Of a stretch of DNA of 64,000 bases, positions 1 through 11,924 are shown one piece after another. Source of the stretch: Halomonas huangheensis. GTDB taxonomy: Bacteria; Pseudomonadota; Gammaproteobacteria; Pseudomonadales; Halomonadaceae. A program made the position numbers and the translations under genes. The notes beneath the pieces were generated by a model. It had not been told where the DNA came from. It ran no database searches and saw only the letters and a program-made list of their open reading frames with translations. Every line of letters starts with the position of its first letter. Positions within the stretch are counted from its first letter, which is position 1. Location: assembly GCF_001431725.1 (NCBI RefSeq), contig NZ_CP013106.1:1-64000 (forward strand), written 5' to 3'.

Positions 1-228
1 CATAAAAGTGTGGGAAAAACGTTGAACACAGGTGGGAGGACGGTTGATGAGCTGTGCGGAAAGCGCATCATTATCCACAGGCCTGAAATCATCCTTGGTT
101 TGTCCCCAGTCGTTGTGGGTAGTTTCCGACTGGTTTTCCACAGTACTCAGACAGCCCTTCTGTCGTGTGGATAACTCGTCTCTGGGGCGATACAATATGC
201 GGTCGCTCTTCCAATCAAGGTAGCTCGT
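1..228. other. dnaA upstream region with DnaA boxes (oriC-like)
   Basis: This gene-free leader holds two exact DnaA boxes, TTATCCACA at 71-79 (plus) and its reverse complement TGTGGATAA at 166-174, and a third box TTTTCCACA at 134-142 that fits TTWTNCACA. The 166-174 box lies just upstream of a -10-like tacaat (191-196), which fits DnaA autoregulation. In pseudomonads and relatives oriC lies between rpmH and dnaA, so this is probably the dnaA-proximal part of oriC. The window starts here, so rpmH and any AT-rich unwinding element further left cannot be seen. Confidence 0.7.
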
Positions 229-1701
229 GTGTCGCTCGCTCTTTGGCAACAATGTCTGGAAACCCTTCAGGATGAACTGAGTTCGCAACAGTTCAACACC
301 TGGATCCGACCGCTTCAGGCGGAAGAGGAGGCCAATCAGCTGCGGCTGTTGGCGCCAAACCGGTTTGTGCGTGACTGGGTCAACGACAAGTACGCCAAGC
401 GTATCAGTGAGCTGATGCGTGAGCTTGCGCCTGCCAAACCGCCCAAGGTTCTGCTGGTGGTAGGCAGTCGGCGTGCTGCGGCCCCAGCCCCTCAGACTCG
501 TGATCTCGGAAACCCCGTGTCGGCTGCACCGACGCGGGCTCCTGCTGTGCGCACGCCTCCCCGAGGGGATGTGGCGGATGAGCGCGAGATTGATCGCCTG
601 CGTGAGGAAGGAGAAGGCCCTGTACCCACTCGTCCGCCCAGTGGCGAGCGTCAGGTGCAGGTGGAGGGCAGTCTCAAGCACTCCAGTGGTCTCAATCCCA
701 ATTTTACCTTCGAAACTTTCGTCGAAGGTAAGTCAAACCAGTTGGCACGTGCTGCATCTCGCCAGGTGTCGGAAAACCCCGGTGGAGCCTACAATCCTCT
801 GTTCCTCTATGGTGGTGTGGGCCTCGGTAAGACCCACCTGATGCATGCTGTGGGTAATGCGTTGGCCGGGCGCCGAGAGAACGCGAGGGTGGTGTATCTG
901 CACTCCGAGCGTTTTGTAGCCGATATGGTCAAGGCGTTACAGCTCAATGCCATCAATGACTTCAAGCGCTTCTACCGTAGTGTTGATGCGCTTTTGATCG
1001 ATGACATTCAGTTCTTTGCTGGCAAGGAGCGCTCCCAGGAGGAGTTCTTCCACACCTTCAATGCCTTGCTTGAAGGGGGCCAGCAGATGATTCTGACCTC
1101 GGATCGTTACCCTAAGGAAATCAGTGGTGTCGAGGAGCGTCTCAAGTCGCGCTTCGGTTGGGGACTGACAGTTGCCATTGAGCCTCCCGAGCTGGAGACA
1201 CGTGTCGCGATCCTTATGAAGAAGGCCGACCAGGCCAGGGTCGACCTGCCGCATGATGCAGCTTTCTTCATCGCCCAGAAGATTCGCTCCAATGTGCGTG
1301 AATTGGAAGGTGCCCTGAAAAAGGTGATTGCTGACTCGCACTTCATGGGCAAGCCGATCACACAGGACTTCATCCGCGAGTCACTCAAGGACCTGTTGGC
1401 CTTGCAGGATAAGCAGGTGGGGGTGGATAACATTCAGCGTACCGTGGCGGAGTACTACAAGATCAAGTTGGCGGATCTGCTTTCCAAGCGCCGCTCTCGC
1501 TCTGTAGCACGTCCCCGTCAGGTCGCCATGGCGTTGGCCAAGGAACTGACCAATCACAGTCTTCCGGAGATCGGTGATGCCTTCGGTGGGCGTGACCATA
1601 CCACCGTGCTGCATGCTTGCCGCAAGGTTCAGTCATTGCAGGAAGAAAGTGCCGATATTCGTGAAGACTACAAGAATCTGTTGCGGCTGTTGACCAGCTG
1701 A
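229..1701 (+). CDS. dnaA: chromosomal replication initiator protein DnaA
   Basis: DnaA binds DnaA boxes at oriC and opens the duplex to start replication. The 490-residue product has the full domain order: an N-terminal helicase/DiaA-interaction domain (about 1-85), a variable Pro/Arg-rich linker (about 86-150), an AAA+ domain with Walker [10 protein letters not shown] (195-203) and Walker B LLIDDIQF (255-262), and a C-terminal helix-turn-helix domain with the signature [13 protein letters not shown] chose the GTG at 229, preceded by an AAGG ribosome-binding site at 217-220; the N-terminus [16 protein letters not shown] matches the usual DnaA start. It heads the dnaA-dnaN-recF-gyrB block. Length and motifs are normal for a gammaproteobacterium. 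Confidence 0.98.
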   Translation: MSLALWQQCLETLQDELSSQQFNTWIRPLQAEEEANQLRLLAPNRFVRDWVNDKYAKRISELMRELAPAKPPKVLLVVGSRRAAAPAPQTRDLGNPVSAAPTRAPAVRTPPRGDVADEREIDRLREEGEGPVPTRPPSGERQVQVEGSLKHSSGLNPNFTFETFVEGKSNQLARAASRQVSENPGGAYNPLFLYGGVGLGKTHLMHAVGNALAGRRENARVVYLHSERFVADMVKALQLNAINDFKRFYRSVDALLIDDIQFFAGKERSQEEFFHTFNALLEGGQQMILTSDRYPKEISGVEERLKSRFGWGLTVAIEPPELETRVAILMKKADQARVDLPHDAAFFIAQKIRSNVRELEGALKKVIADSHFMGKPITQDFIRESLKDLLALQDKQVGVDNIQRTVAEYYKIKLADLLSKRRSRSVARPRQVAMALAKELTNHSLPEIGDAFGGRDHTTVLHACRKVQSLQEESADIREDYKNLLRLLTS

Positions 1702-1775
1702 TCAGGATCCCAAACGATACACCACAGTTGGGGTCATTAGTTTCAACCCCTTCCAGGACAAGAAGTGGAGCCGTC

Positions 1776-2879
1776 ATGAAATTTTCCATCTCCAGAGAAG
1801 CACTGCTGCGCCCACTTACGCTGGTCGCTGGCGTCGTGGAGCGCCGCCAGACCTTGCCGGTGCTCTCCAATGTTTTGATCAAGGTCGAGCAGGACGAGGT
1901 CGCGCTGACCGGTACTGATCTGGAGGTCGAGCTCGTTGGCAGGACTGTGGCCAGCGACGTCGAGGAGACAGGAGCCATCACCGTCCCGGCGCGCAAGTTG
2001 ATGGATATCTGCAAATCGCTGCCGGATCAGTCGGAGATTCAGCTGTCATTGGAAGAGGGGCGAGCTGTGCTGCGCAGTGGACGCTCGCGCTTCACGCTGT
2101 CGACCTTACCGGTCGCCGAGTTCCCCAATATCGAGGATGGTCAGAAGAGCGTCGAGCTGGCTTTGCCGCGTGGTACGCTCAAGCACCTTATCGATGCTAC
2201 TTCCTTTGCCATGGCCCAGCAGGACGTGCGCTACTACCTCAACGGTTTGCTGTTGGAGTTTGCCCCCAACCTGGTGCGTTCGGTGGCTACCGATGGCCAC
2301 CGCCTCGCGGTGTGCTCACGTCCGGTCGAGATTCAGGTAGAGGCATCGCAGAAGCTGATCGTGCCGCGCAAGGGGGTGTTGGAACTGGTGCGCCTGCTGG
2401 ATGATTCCGAGGAACCTGTCAGCCTGACACTGGGTTCGACGCACCTGCGTGCTCATACCGGTGACTTTACCTTTACCTCCAAGCTGGTCGACGGAAAGTT
2501 CCCCGACTATGAGCGCGTAGTGCCGCGTGGCGGTGACAAGGTTTTCCTTGCTGAGCGTTCCGAGCTGCGTCAGGTCCTGTCGCGTACCGCCATCCTCTCC
2601 AATGAGAAGTATCGTGGTGTGCGCCTGCACCTCGAGGAAGGCAACCTCAAGGTCATGGCCAACAACCCTGAGCAGGAGGAAGCGGAGGAGAATATTGCCA
2701 TCGAATACAGCGGTGCCGCGATGGAAATCGGCTTCAACGTCGGCTACCTGATCGATGTACTCAACGCGGTGGACGAGGATCGAGTGCAGATGACCCTTGG
2801 CGATCCCAACAGCAGTGCGCTGATGGAAGAGCCGGGTGGTGGTGATGCGCTCTATGTTGTCATGCCGATGCGCCTGTAA
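1776..2879 (+). CDS. dnaN: DNA polymerase III beta sliding clamp
   Basis: The clamp encircles DNA and tethers polymerase III and other DNA-processing enzymes. The 367-residue product has the normal length for a three-domain clamp, starts MKFSISREALLRPL, and ends VVMPMRL, the canonical C-terminus that closes domain III. An upstream in-frame ATG at 1728 is open, but the sequence before 1776 (residues GSLVSTPSRTRSG) is not clamp-like, and a GTGGAG ribosome-binding site sits just before the ATG at 1776. It lies 74 bp after dnaA in the same direction and is probably cotranscribed with it and recF. Confidence 0.97.
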   Translation: MKFSISREALLRPLTLVAGVVERRQTLPVLSNVLIKVEQDEVALTGTDLEVELVGRTVASDVEETGAITVPARKLMDICKSLPDQSEIQLSLEEGRAVLRSGRSRFTLSTLPVAEFPNIEDGQKSVELALPRGTLKHLIDATSFAMAQQDVRYYLNGLLLEFAPNLVRSVATDGHRLAVCSRPVEIQVEASQKLIVPRKGVLELVRLLDDSEEPVSLTLGSTHLRAHTGDFTFTSKLVDGKFPDYERVVPRGGDKVFLAERSELRQVLSRTAILSNEKYRGVRLHLEEGNLKVMANNPEQEEAEENIAIEYSGAAMEIGFNVGYLIDVLNAVDEDRVQMTLGDPNSSALMEEPGGGDALYVVMPMRL

Positions 2880-2914
2880 CATGACAGCCAATTTTCCTCG
2901 CTGCGATTGAGGTT

Positions 2915-2974
2915 TGGGTTATTGGGGCAGGGATATCGGGGCCAGAGTTATCGGAGCCAAGGTTATCAAGACGA
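2915..2974 (+). repeat. imperfect 15-bp tandem repeat between dnaN and recF
   Basis: Four imperfect copies of a 15-bp unit run head to tail: 2916-2929 (14 bp), 2930-2944, 2945-2959 and 2960-2974, each with a core like TTATCGGRGCCA. Read in the recF frame they give a five-residue period (GYRGQ-like). No stop interrupts that frame between the dnaN stop codon (2877-2879) and the recF start at 2982. The TTATC core also matches the first five bases of a DnaA box, but no copy carries the CACA end. Confidence 0.6.
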
Positions 2975-2981
2975 AAACTAT

Positions 2982-6529
<3,548 letters not shown>

Positions 6530-6547
6530 TGCGTGATTCAGAGAGGA

Positions 6548-6563
6548 TGTTTCACGTGGAACA
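6548..6563. promoter_or_regulatory. parS: parS site 3
   Basis: TGTTTCACGTGGAACA has one base pair of asymmetry relative to the perfect palindrome. It lies 18 bp after the gyrB stop and before the gyrB terminator. Confidence 0.88.
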
Positions 6564-6577
6564 TTTCTCCTGACGGC

Positions 6578-6622
6578 AAAAAATCCCGATCAGTGCATAT
6601 GATGCTGGTCGGGATTTTTTTT
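6578..6622 (+). terminator. rho-independent terminator after gyrB
   Basis: The arms AATCCCGATCA and TGGTCGGGATT pair (one G-T pair) around a short loop, and a run of T residues follows on the plus strand (to about 6622). The minus strand also shows T residues after the stem, so it may stop gmhB transcripts too. Confidence 0.85.
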
Positions 6623-6735
6623 GGTTGGTGGCTCGTTTGAGAAGTTCCACGCGCCCGGTTGTTGTGCTTTCTGTCTGTATGGCTGTGTTTTGCTGTGCTG
6701 CTACATTCATGTCGGGGCGTGCGTGCCAATGATGA

Positions 6736-6751
6736 TGTTCCACGTGAAACA
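6736..6751. promoter_or_regulatory. parS: parS site 4
   Basis: TGTTCCACGTGAAACA lies 25 bp beyond the 3' end of gmhB and 188 bp from site 3, in the convergent gyrB-gmhB gap. Confidence 0.88.
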
Positions 6752-6776
6752 TCGGCGCGCTTTTGTGTGACTGTTG

Positions 6777-7382
6777 TCAGGCCCCACTGTCCTTGTCACT
6801 GCCCTCGTCAGCTATCGACATGCCTGTCTTCAGCAGCCAATCGACAAAGGCGATTAGGTCATCGAAAACACGGGTAGGGTTATCGTCGGCATTCAGTTCA
6901 GGATATTCAGCAAGCGTTCTTTCGCCCTTTCCGGTGCGAACCAGCGCGAGGTGGCAGCCCACGGCATCACCTGCCTGCAGGTCGCGAAGGCTATCGCCGA
7001 CCATCCAGCTTCCTGCCAGACTCGGCATACCCAGCGCCTCACCGACCTGTTTCAGCAATCCCGGCAATGGCTTGCGGCAATCGCAGTTGTCCTCTGATAC
7101 ATGCGGGCACCAGGCAATATGATCGATATGACCACCGGCAGCTTCGACTAGACTCGACATGCGCTCATGCATAGCAGCTAGAGTGGCTTCGTCATAGAAT
7201 CCACGGCCGATACCGGATTGGTTGGTGGCCACGGCGACCTTCCATCCGGCTTGACTCAGTCGAGCCATGGCCGTAATCGAAGCAGGGTAGGGAATCCATT
7301 CCTGCAGAGACTTTACGTACTCATCGGAGTCCTGATTGATCACGCCATCGCGATCAAGAATAACGAGTTTGATTGGGGGCAT
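6777..7382 (-). CDS. gmhB: D-glycero-beta-D-manno-heptose 1,7-bisphosphate 7-phosphatase
   Basis: GmhB removes the 7-phosphate in ADP-heptose synthesis for the lipopolysaccharide inner core. The 201-residue product is a HAD-family phosphatase: nucleophile motif LDRDGVIN at about residues 9-16, the phosphate-binding threonine in VATNQSGIGRG, and MVGDSLRDLQAG as the third motif. It also has the GmhB zinc loop, seen as CPH followed by CDC (WCPHVSEDNCDCRKP). It is convergent with gyrB. In this window hldE, hldD and waaF are also present, so most of the ADP-heptose route is encoded nearby; gmhA is not in the window. Confidence 0.93.
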   Translation of the reverse strand: MPPIKLVILDRDGVINQDSDEYVKSLQEWIPYPASITAMARLSQAGWKVAVATNQSGIGRGFYDEATLAAMHERMSSLVEAAGGHIDHIAWCPHVSEDNCDCRKPLPGLLKQVGEALGMPSLAGSWMVGDSLRDLQAGDAVGCHLALVRTGKGERTLAEYPELNADDNPTRVFDDLIAFVDWLLKTGMSIADEGSDKDSGA

Positions 7383-7505
7383 GATGACATCGTGGTTGGT
7401 GGATGATGACCGCAGTCTGATGTTCCAAAGTGCTATGGCTCTTATGGATATATCTCACTCGGTTTGGAATACCAGGTTTCGGGGCGCACGGAAAGTTTAG
7501 GGTGA

Positions 7506-7521
7506 TGTTCCACGTGAAACA
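7506..7521. promoter_or_regulatory. parS: parS site 5
   Basis: TGTTCCACGTGAAACA is identical to site 4. It lies in the gap between gmhB and the LysR gene, both on the minus strand, upstream of gmhB. Confidence 0.88.
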
Positions 7522-7580
7522 ATCCTGCCACATGTCGAAGCAGCTGTTGGACCCAGCTGCGTTTGATCGTGAGCACGCCT

Positions 7581-8483
7581 TCAGGCATCAGGGAGTCGCT
7601 CCGCGAGGAAGTCGATCAGCGCCTTGACGCGGGCCGGCACCTCCCGAGAGGGCGTTACGGCATGCACGCCGATATCCGGTAGCGACCAGTCACACAACAC
7701 CTCACAGAGTCGGCCGTCGGCGAGAGCGTCATGAATGATCGAGCGTGCTGTCTGCACAATCCCCAAGCCACCTTCCGCTGCCATGGTCAACGCCAGACCA
7801 TAGTCGGCTCGTAGGTTGCCATCGACAGCAATCGACAGGCGTTCGCCATTGCGCTGCAGGTGCCAACGTTGAGGACCGCGAAAGTGAGTGTAATGCAGGC
7901 AGTTGTGATGCAGCAGATCCGTGGGATGGACCGGCGTGCCATGCTTGTCCAGATAATTTGCGGACGCCACGAGTACACGACTATCGGTGGCGATGCGTCG
8001 AGCGACCAGGCGTGAGTCTTCCAACTGACCTATGCGCACCGCGAGGTCGAGCCCTTCGCCGGGAATGTCATTGAAGTTGTCGTCGAAAATAGCTTCCAGA
8101 CGAACCTGCGGATGACGCAGCAGAAACTCGGCCAGGTGGGGCGCAATATATAAACGACCATAGTTGACCGGGAATACTGCGCGGATGTTTCCGCGTATCT
8201 GCTGGTTACCTTCGCCTAGTCGATCTCCCGCCATCGCTATGGCATCGAGAGCTGGCAGTATCTCGCTGAGGTACTGGCTGCCTTCAGTCGTCAGCGCGAC
8301 AAGACGAGTCGAGCGATGTAGCAACCGTACGCCAAGGCGTTGCTCTAGATTGTCGATGCGTCGGCTGACGGCTCCGGTCGAGAGGTGCAACTGACGCGCA
8401 GCCTGACTGAGAGATCGTAATCGCGCCACTTCCGCGAGCGTGACCATGTCGTCGAGGGTAATGCCATGGACGGGGTAGCGCAT
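7581..8483 (-). CDS. LysR-family transcriptional regulator
   Basis: The product is a 300-residue LysR-type regulator. An N-terminal winged helix-turn-helix (DMVTLAEVARLRSLSQAA and LSTGAVSRRIDNLEQRLGVRLLHRSTR, about residues 10-65) is followed by a periplasmic-binding-like effector domain. I chose the ATG at 8483 (MRYPVHGITLDDM) because the frame remains open to 8672 but that extra sequence has no LysR character. It is divergent from the oxidoreductase at 8633 and probably controls it and itself. The effector is unknown. Confidence 0.88.
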   Translation of the reverse strand: MRYPVHGITLDDMVTLAEVARLRSLSQAARQLHLSTGAVSRRIDNLEQRLGVRLLHRSTRLVALTTEGSQYLSEILPALDAIAMAGDRLGEGNQQIRGNIRAVFPVNYGRLYIAPHLAEFLLRHPQVRLEAIFDDNFNDIPGEGLDLAVRIGQLEDSRLVARRIATDSRVLVASANYLDKHGTPVHPTDLLHHNCLHYTHFRGPQRWHLQRNGERLSIAVDGNLRADYGLALTMAAEGGLGIVQTARSIIHDALADGRLCEVLCDWSLPDIGVHAVTPSREVPARVKALIDFLAERLPDA

Positions 8484-8514
8484 AACAGCTCCGACAAGTC
8501 GGGGAGTGATGCAT

Positions 8515-8533
8515 TGTTGCGCCTGACACAACA
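8515..8533. promoter_or_regulatory. possible LysR operator (TGTTG-N9-CAACA)
   Basis: An inverted repeat TGTTG (8515-8519) and CAACA (8529-8533) with a 9-bp spacer lies in the 149-bp divergent gap. Its outer bases fit the loose T-N11-A form of LysR boxes. It is 31 bp upstream of the regulator start. Confidence 0.35.
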
Positions 8534-8632
8534 CTGTGTCGAGGGACTTTCGATAGTGGTACGCCGGCGCTAGCGAGATCATGTCTCCAGAAACTCCGCG
8601 GATAACCACTCTTCTGGAGGAGAAGCAAACCC

Positions 8633-9709
8633 ATGAACGAGCAACGTACCTGGGCCTATGAGTCTCGCACATCGGGCCTTGATGGAATACGTCGGGTGAT
8701 GAGGCCGCGTCGCGCGCTGGCGGCCGACGAAGTTCGCGTCAAGGTCGCGGCGGCAGCCATCAACTATCGTGACTATGCGCTGGCCATCGGGGACTATCTG
8801 CCACAGATGCCTCGCCCCTATGTGCCACTATCGGAGGGAGCAGGAGTGGTCACGGAGGTTGGTAGGGACACATCTCGACTTAAGCTCGGTGACCGAGTAC
8901 TGGGGCATTACACCAGCGCCTGGTTGGATGGTGCCTTCGAGCCATCCTTCCATGACAGCAAGGTTGGTGGTCCGCTGGATGGTTGGTTGGCGGAAGAGGT
9001 CATCATGCCGGCCAACGCACTGCTGCCGGTGCCGGAGGGCTGGAGCTTTGAGCAGGCGGCCAGCCTGGCGATTTCCGGGGTGACGGCGTGGCATGCTTTG
9101 GGTGACATTTCCGCCCTTCAGGACAGGTTCGTGCTGATCGAAGGCAGCGGCAATGTATCGTTGATGGCACTGCAGCTGGCGGCTCAGGCCGGTGCTCGGC
9201 CCATTGTGCTGACGTCGCGACAGCACTTGGCGTCCGAGCTGCAGCAATGTGGAGCTGAAGCCGTGATCGGGCCAGGTGATACCGCTACGCGGCTGGAAAG
9301 GATCATGTGGTTTACCGGGGGAAGGGGCGTCGATCTGGCGGTGGAGGTCGCCGGAGGCGATACCCTGATGTCATTGGTGTTGCCGGCGATGGCCACAGGT
9401 GGTCGGGTCGCGGTTGTTGGCTTCCTCGATGACAGCCATGTGCATGGTGATCTGGTTGGTCCCTTGTTGAAGGGACTGTTGCGTCTGGAAGGTATCAGCG
9501 TGGGGAGCCGACGTCATTTCGAGGAGCTGCTGGCATTTATGCGAGCTCACCAGATGCGGCCGAGCATTGCTGAGTCCTTTGCTCCCGAGGATATCCAGCA
9601 GGCGCTGGTGCATCGTCCACAGGCGTTGGGCAAGGTCGTGGTGGTGATGGATGAGCAAGGTGAGGCGCGAAGGTTTCACGTGAAACATCAGCCGGACATT
9701 CATCGCTGA
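8633..9709 (+). CDS. NAD(P)-dependent alcohol dehydrogenase / quinone oxidoreductase-like protein
   Basis: The 358-residue product belongs to the medium-chain dehydrogenase/reductase superfamily. A GroES-like N-terminal half (YVPLSEGAGVVTEVG, LKLGDRVLGH) is followed by a Rossmann half, where IEGSGNVSLMALQLAAQAGARPIVLT stands in for the GxGxxG nucleotide loop. The usual catalytic and structural zinc ligands are not evident, so it is more like a zinc-independent quinone oxidoreductase; the substrate is unknown. TGGAGGA lies upstream of the ATG. It is divergent from the LysR gene. A parS site encodes FHVKH near its C-terminus (RRFHVKHQPDIHR), so its tail may be shaped by ParB binding rather than by catalysis. 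Confidence 0.85.
   Translation: MNEQRTWAYESRTSGLDGIRRVMRPRRALAADEVRVKVAAAAINYRDYALAIGDYLPQMPRPYVPLSEGAGVVTEVGRDTSRLKLGDRVLGHYTSAWLDGAFEPSFHDSKVGGPLDGWLAEEVIMPANALLPVPEGWSFEQAASLAISGVTAWHALGDISALQDRFVLIEGSGNVSLMALQLAAQAGARPIVLTSRQHLASELQQCGAEAVIGPGDTATRLERIMWFTGGRGVDLAVEVAGGDTLMSLVLPAMATGGRVAVVGFLDDSHVHGDLVGPLLKGLLRLEGISVGSRRHFEELLAFMRAHQMRPSIAESFAPEDIQQALVHRPQALGKVVVVMDEQGEARRFHVKHQPDIHR
9672..9687. promoter_or_regulatory. parS: parS site 6 (inside oxidoreductase gene)
   Basis: GGTTTCACGTGAAACA differs from the perfect parS only at its first base. It is read as R-F-H-V-K-H, in the same phase as the two copies in recF, and ends 22 bp before the end of the gene. Confidence 0.8.
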
Positions 9710-9734
9710 TGCCAGCTTGTCAGCAAGTAGGAAC

Positions 9735-9767
9735 GACAAGGGCCGATCCAATGGATCGGCCCTTGTC
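9735..9767. terminator. 15-bp perfect hairpin between convergent genes
   Basis: The arm GACAAGGGCCGATCC (9735-9749) pairs perfectly with 9753-9767 around the 3-nt loop AAT. It lies between the oxidoreductase (plus) and glyS (minus). There is no long T-run, so termination is inferred from stem strength and position. Confidence 0.65.
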
Positions 9768-9861
9768 TCTCTTGCGCGAAGCACTGAGCGCGTCTACGTA
9801 CTGGCTGCTGCTCAGTTCCCTATTGCAGCCATGCACGCAGCCACGCGACTGCCGCACACCC

Positions 9862-11922
9862 TTACAGCTCGGCAATATCCGCGACTTCGAGGAACAATGC
9901 CTGCAGGCTGGCCAGTAGCGCCAGACGATTGTTGCGCACGGCGGCATCATCGGCCATGACCATTACCTGATCAAAGAAAGCATCTACGGGAGTACGCAGG
10001 CTGGCGAGAACGTCCAGAGCGTCGCTGTAACGCACGTTGTCGAATAATGGCGCCACCTGTTGCTGGCAGTCCATTACCGCACTGTACAGCGCCTTCTCGG
10101 CGTCCTCTGACAGCAAACCAGCATCCACCTGGGTGCTGCCGTCATGCTCCTGCTTGGCGAGGATATTGGAGACACGCTTGTTGGCGGCGGCCAGTGCGGC
10201 GGCTTCTTCACGGTTGCTGAAGGTGTGTACGGCGCGTAGTCGACGAGCGAAGTCCAGCGGTTTGGTGACCGGGCGTGTACGTACTGCCAGATACACCTCG
10301 GCGCTGATCCCTTCATCCTGAGCCCAGGCACGGAAGCGGTCCAACATGTAGTTGAGCACTTCCTCGACCAGACCTTCCGTCTTGGGGAGGTTGGAATGCT
10401 GAGCGATGGCCAGCTCCAGCAGCTCACGTAGATCGAGATCCAGCTCGCCCTTGATCAGGATATTCAGCACGCCGATGGAGGCGCGACGCAGGGCGAAGGG
10501 ATCACGGGTACCACTGGGACGTTGGCCGATACCGAAGATACCGGTCAGGGTATCGAGGCGGTCGGCGAGGGCCAGTGCCTGGCCGGTGGCGGTCGCGGGA
10601 ATCGCATCGCCGGCGAAGCGGGGCAGATACTGCTCCTCCAGCGCCAGGGCAACCTCGGGGTCTTCGCCATCATGCTCGGCGTAGTAACGGCCCATGATGC
10701 CCTGCAGCTCGGGGAATTCGAGGACCATTTCGGTGACCAGGTCGCACTTGGCCAGTGACACGGCACGGCGCGCCCGGCTCTCGTCGCTGCCGTTCTGCTG
10801 GGCGATATGCGCGGCGATGGCAGCACTGCGCGTGGCCTTGTCGGCAAGCGTGCCCAACTGCTTCTGGAACACTACGTTACCGAGGCCATCAATGCGATCA
10901 GCGAGTTTGTGCTTGCGGTCGGTCTCGTAGAAGAAGGCCGCATCGGCGAGGCGTGGACGAATCACCTTCTCGTTACCGGCGATGACCTGCTCCGGCTCGC
11001 GGCTGTCGATATTGGAGATGGTGATGAAGGCCGGCTTGAGCTTGCCGTGCCCGTCCAGCAGGTGGAAGTACTTCTGGTTGGCCTTCATCGACGACACCAG
11101 ACACTCCGCCGGGACTTCGAGGAAGCGCTCATCGAAGCTGCCGGTCAGTGCCACCGGCCATTCGACCAGGCCGCTGACTTCCTTGAGCAGGTCTTCGTCG
11201 ATCACCGCTTCGGCTTCCATCAGTTCGGCTTCGGCCAGCACCTGCTCACGGATACGCTCGCGACGCTTGTCTCGATCGGCGATAACCCAGGCGTCTTCCA
11301 GTGCGGCGAGATAGTCGTCGGCATGGGCCAGATTGATGGCTGCGGGGGCGTGGAAGCGGTGGCCGCGTGTTTCACGGCCGGCCTGCAGGCCCAGCAGTTC
11401 CGTCGCCACGACCTGATCGCCGTACAGCACCACCAGCCAGTGAACCGGGCGCGAGAACTCGATGCGCGACGCACCCCAGCGCATGTTCTTCGGCACCGGC
11501 AGCGCGGCGACGGAGCGCTTGATGATCTCGGGCAGCAGCGCGGCGCTGGCTTCACCCTGTTGCTGTTCGCGGTAGCCGAGCCAGGTGCCCTTGTCGGTTT
11601 CCAGGTGGATCAGCTGATCGACGCTGACACCACAGGAACGCGCAAAGCCCTCGGCGGCTTTGGTCGGCTGGCCATCCTTGAAGGCTGCCGCCAGGGCCGG
11701 GCCGCGCTTCTCGACTTCGCGATCCGGCTGCTTGTCGGCCAGCGCCTCGACACGTACCGCCAGGCGGCGGGGAGAGGCGTAGGCGATGATATTGCCGAAG
11801 TCGACGCCAGTGTCGTTCAGGCCGCGGCGTATACCGTCAGCAAAGGCATCGGACAGGGCATCGAGGGCGCTCGGCGGAAGTTCTTCGACGCCGAGTTCGA
11901 CCAGTAGCGTGTTGACTGCCAT
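9862..11922 (-). CDS. glyS: glycyl-tRNA synthetase beta subunit
   Basis: GlyS is the tRNA-binding subunit of the bacterial alpha2-beta2 glycyl-tRNA synthetase. The 686-residue product (E. coli 689) begins with the family N-terminus LLVELGVEELPPSALDAL, contains the central HD-like region, and ends with a DALR-type anticodon-binding region (FFDQVMVMADDAAVRNNRLALLASL). It follows glyQ with only 2 bp between the two genes, so the two subunits are cotranslated. Confidence 0.97.
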   Translation of the reverse strand: MAVNTLLVELGVEELPPSALDALSDAFADGIRRGLNDTGVDFGNIIAYASPRRLAVRVEALADKQPDREVEKRGPALAAAFKDGQPTKAAEGFARSCGVSVDQLIHLETDKGTWLGYREQQQGEASAALLPEIIKRSVAALPVPKNMRWGASRIEFSRPVHWLVVLYGDQVVATELLGLQAGRETRGHRFHAPAAINLAHADDYLAALEDAWVIADRDKRRERIREQVLAEAELMEAEAVIDEDLLKEVSGLVEWPVALTGSFDERFLEVPAECLVSSMKANQKYFHLLDGHGKLKPAFITISNIDSREPEQVIAGNEKVIRPRLADAAFFYETDRKHKLADRIDGLGNVVFQKQLGTLADKATRSAAIAAHIAQQNGSDESRARRAVSLAKCDLVTEMVLEFPELQGIMGRYYAEHDGEDPEVALALEEQYLPRFAGDAIPATATGQALALADRLDTLTGIFGIGQRPSGTRDPFALRRASIGVLNILIKGELDLDLRELLELAIAQHSNLPKTEGLVEEVLNYMLDRFRAWAQDEGISAEVYLAVRTRPVTKPLDFARRLRAVHTFSNREEAAALAAANKRVSNILAKQEHDGSTQVDAGLLSEDAEKALYSAVMDCQQQVAPLFDNVRYSDALDVLASLRTPVDAFFDQVMVMADDAAVRNNRLALLASLQALFLEVADIAEL

Positions 11923-11924
11923 GC

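Noticed and set aside
32..223. 63-codon frame upstream of dnaA
   Set aside because: It runs through the DnaA boxes, is rich in Ser/Leu without a recognisable fold, and has no convincing ribosome-binding site.
6538..6752. Short minus-strand frames in the gyrB-gmhB gap starting MFHVKH or MFHVEH
   Set aside because: The start residues are just parS sites read as codons; the rest overlaps the gyrB terminator and has no ribosome-binding site.
8484..8672. N-terminal extension of the LysR regulator
   Set aside because: The frame is open, but the extra 63 residues have no LysR features and would cover the divergent promoter and operator region.
10807..11907. Plus-strand open frame (366 codons) opposite glyS
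   Set aside because: It is an antisense shadow of glyS, with no family sequence and no promoter or ribosome-binding site evidence.
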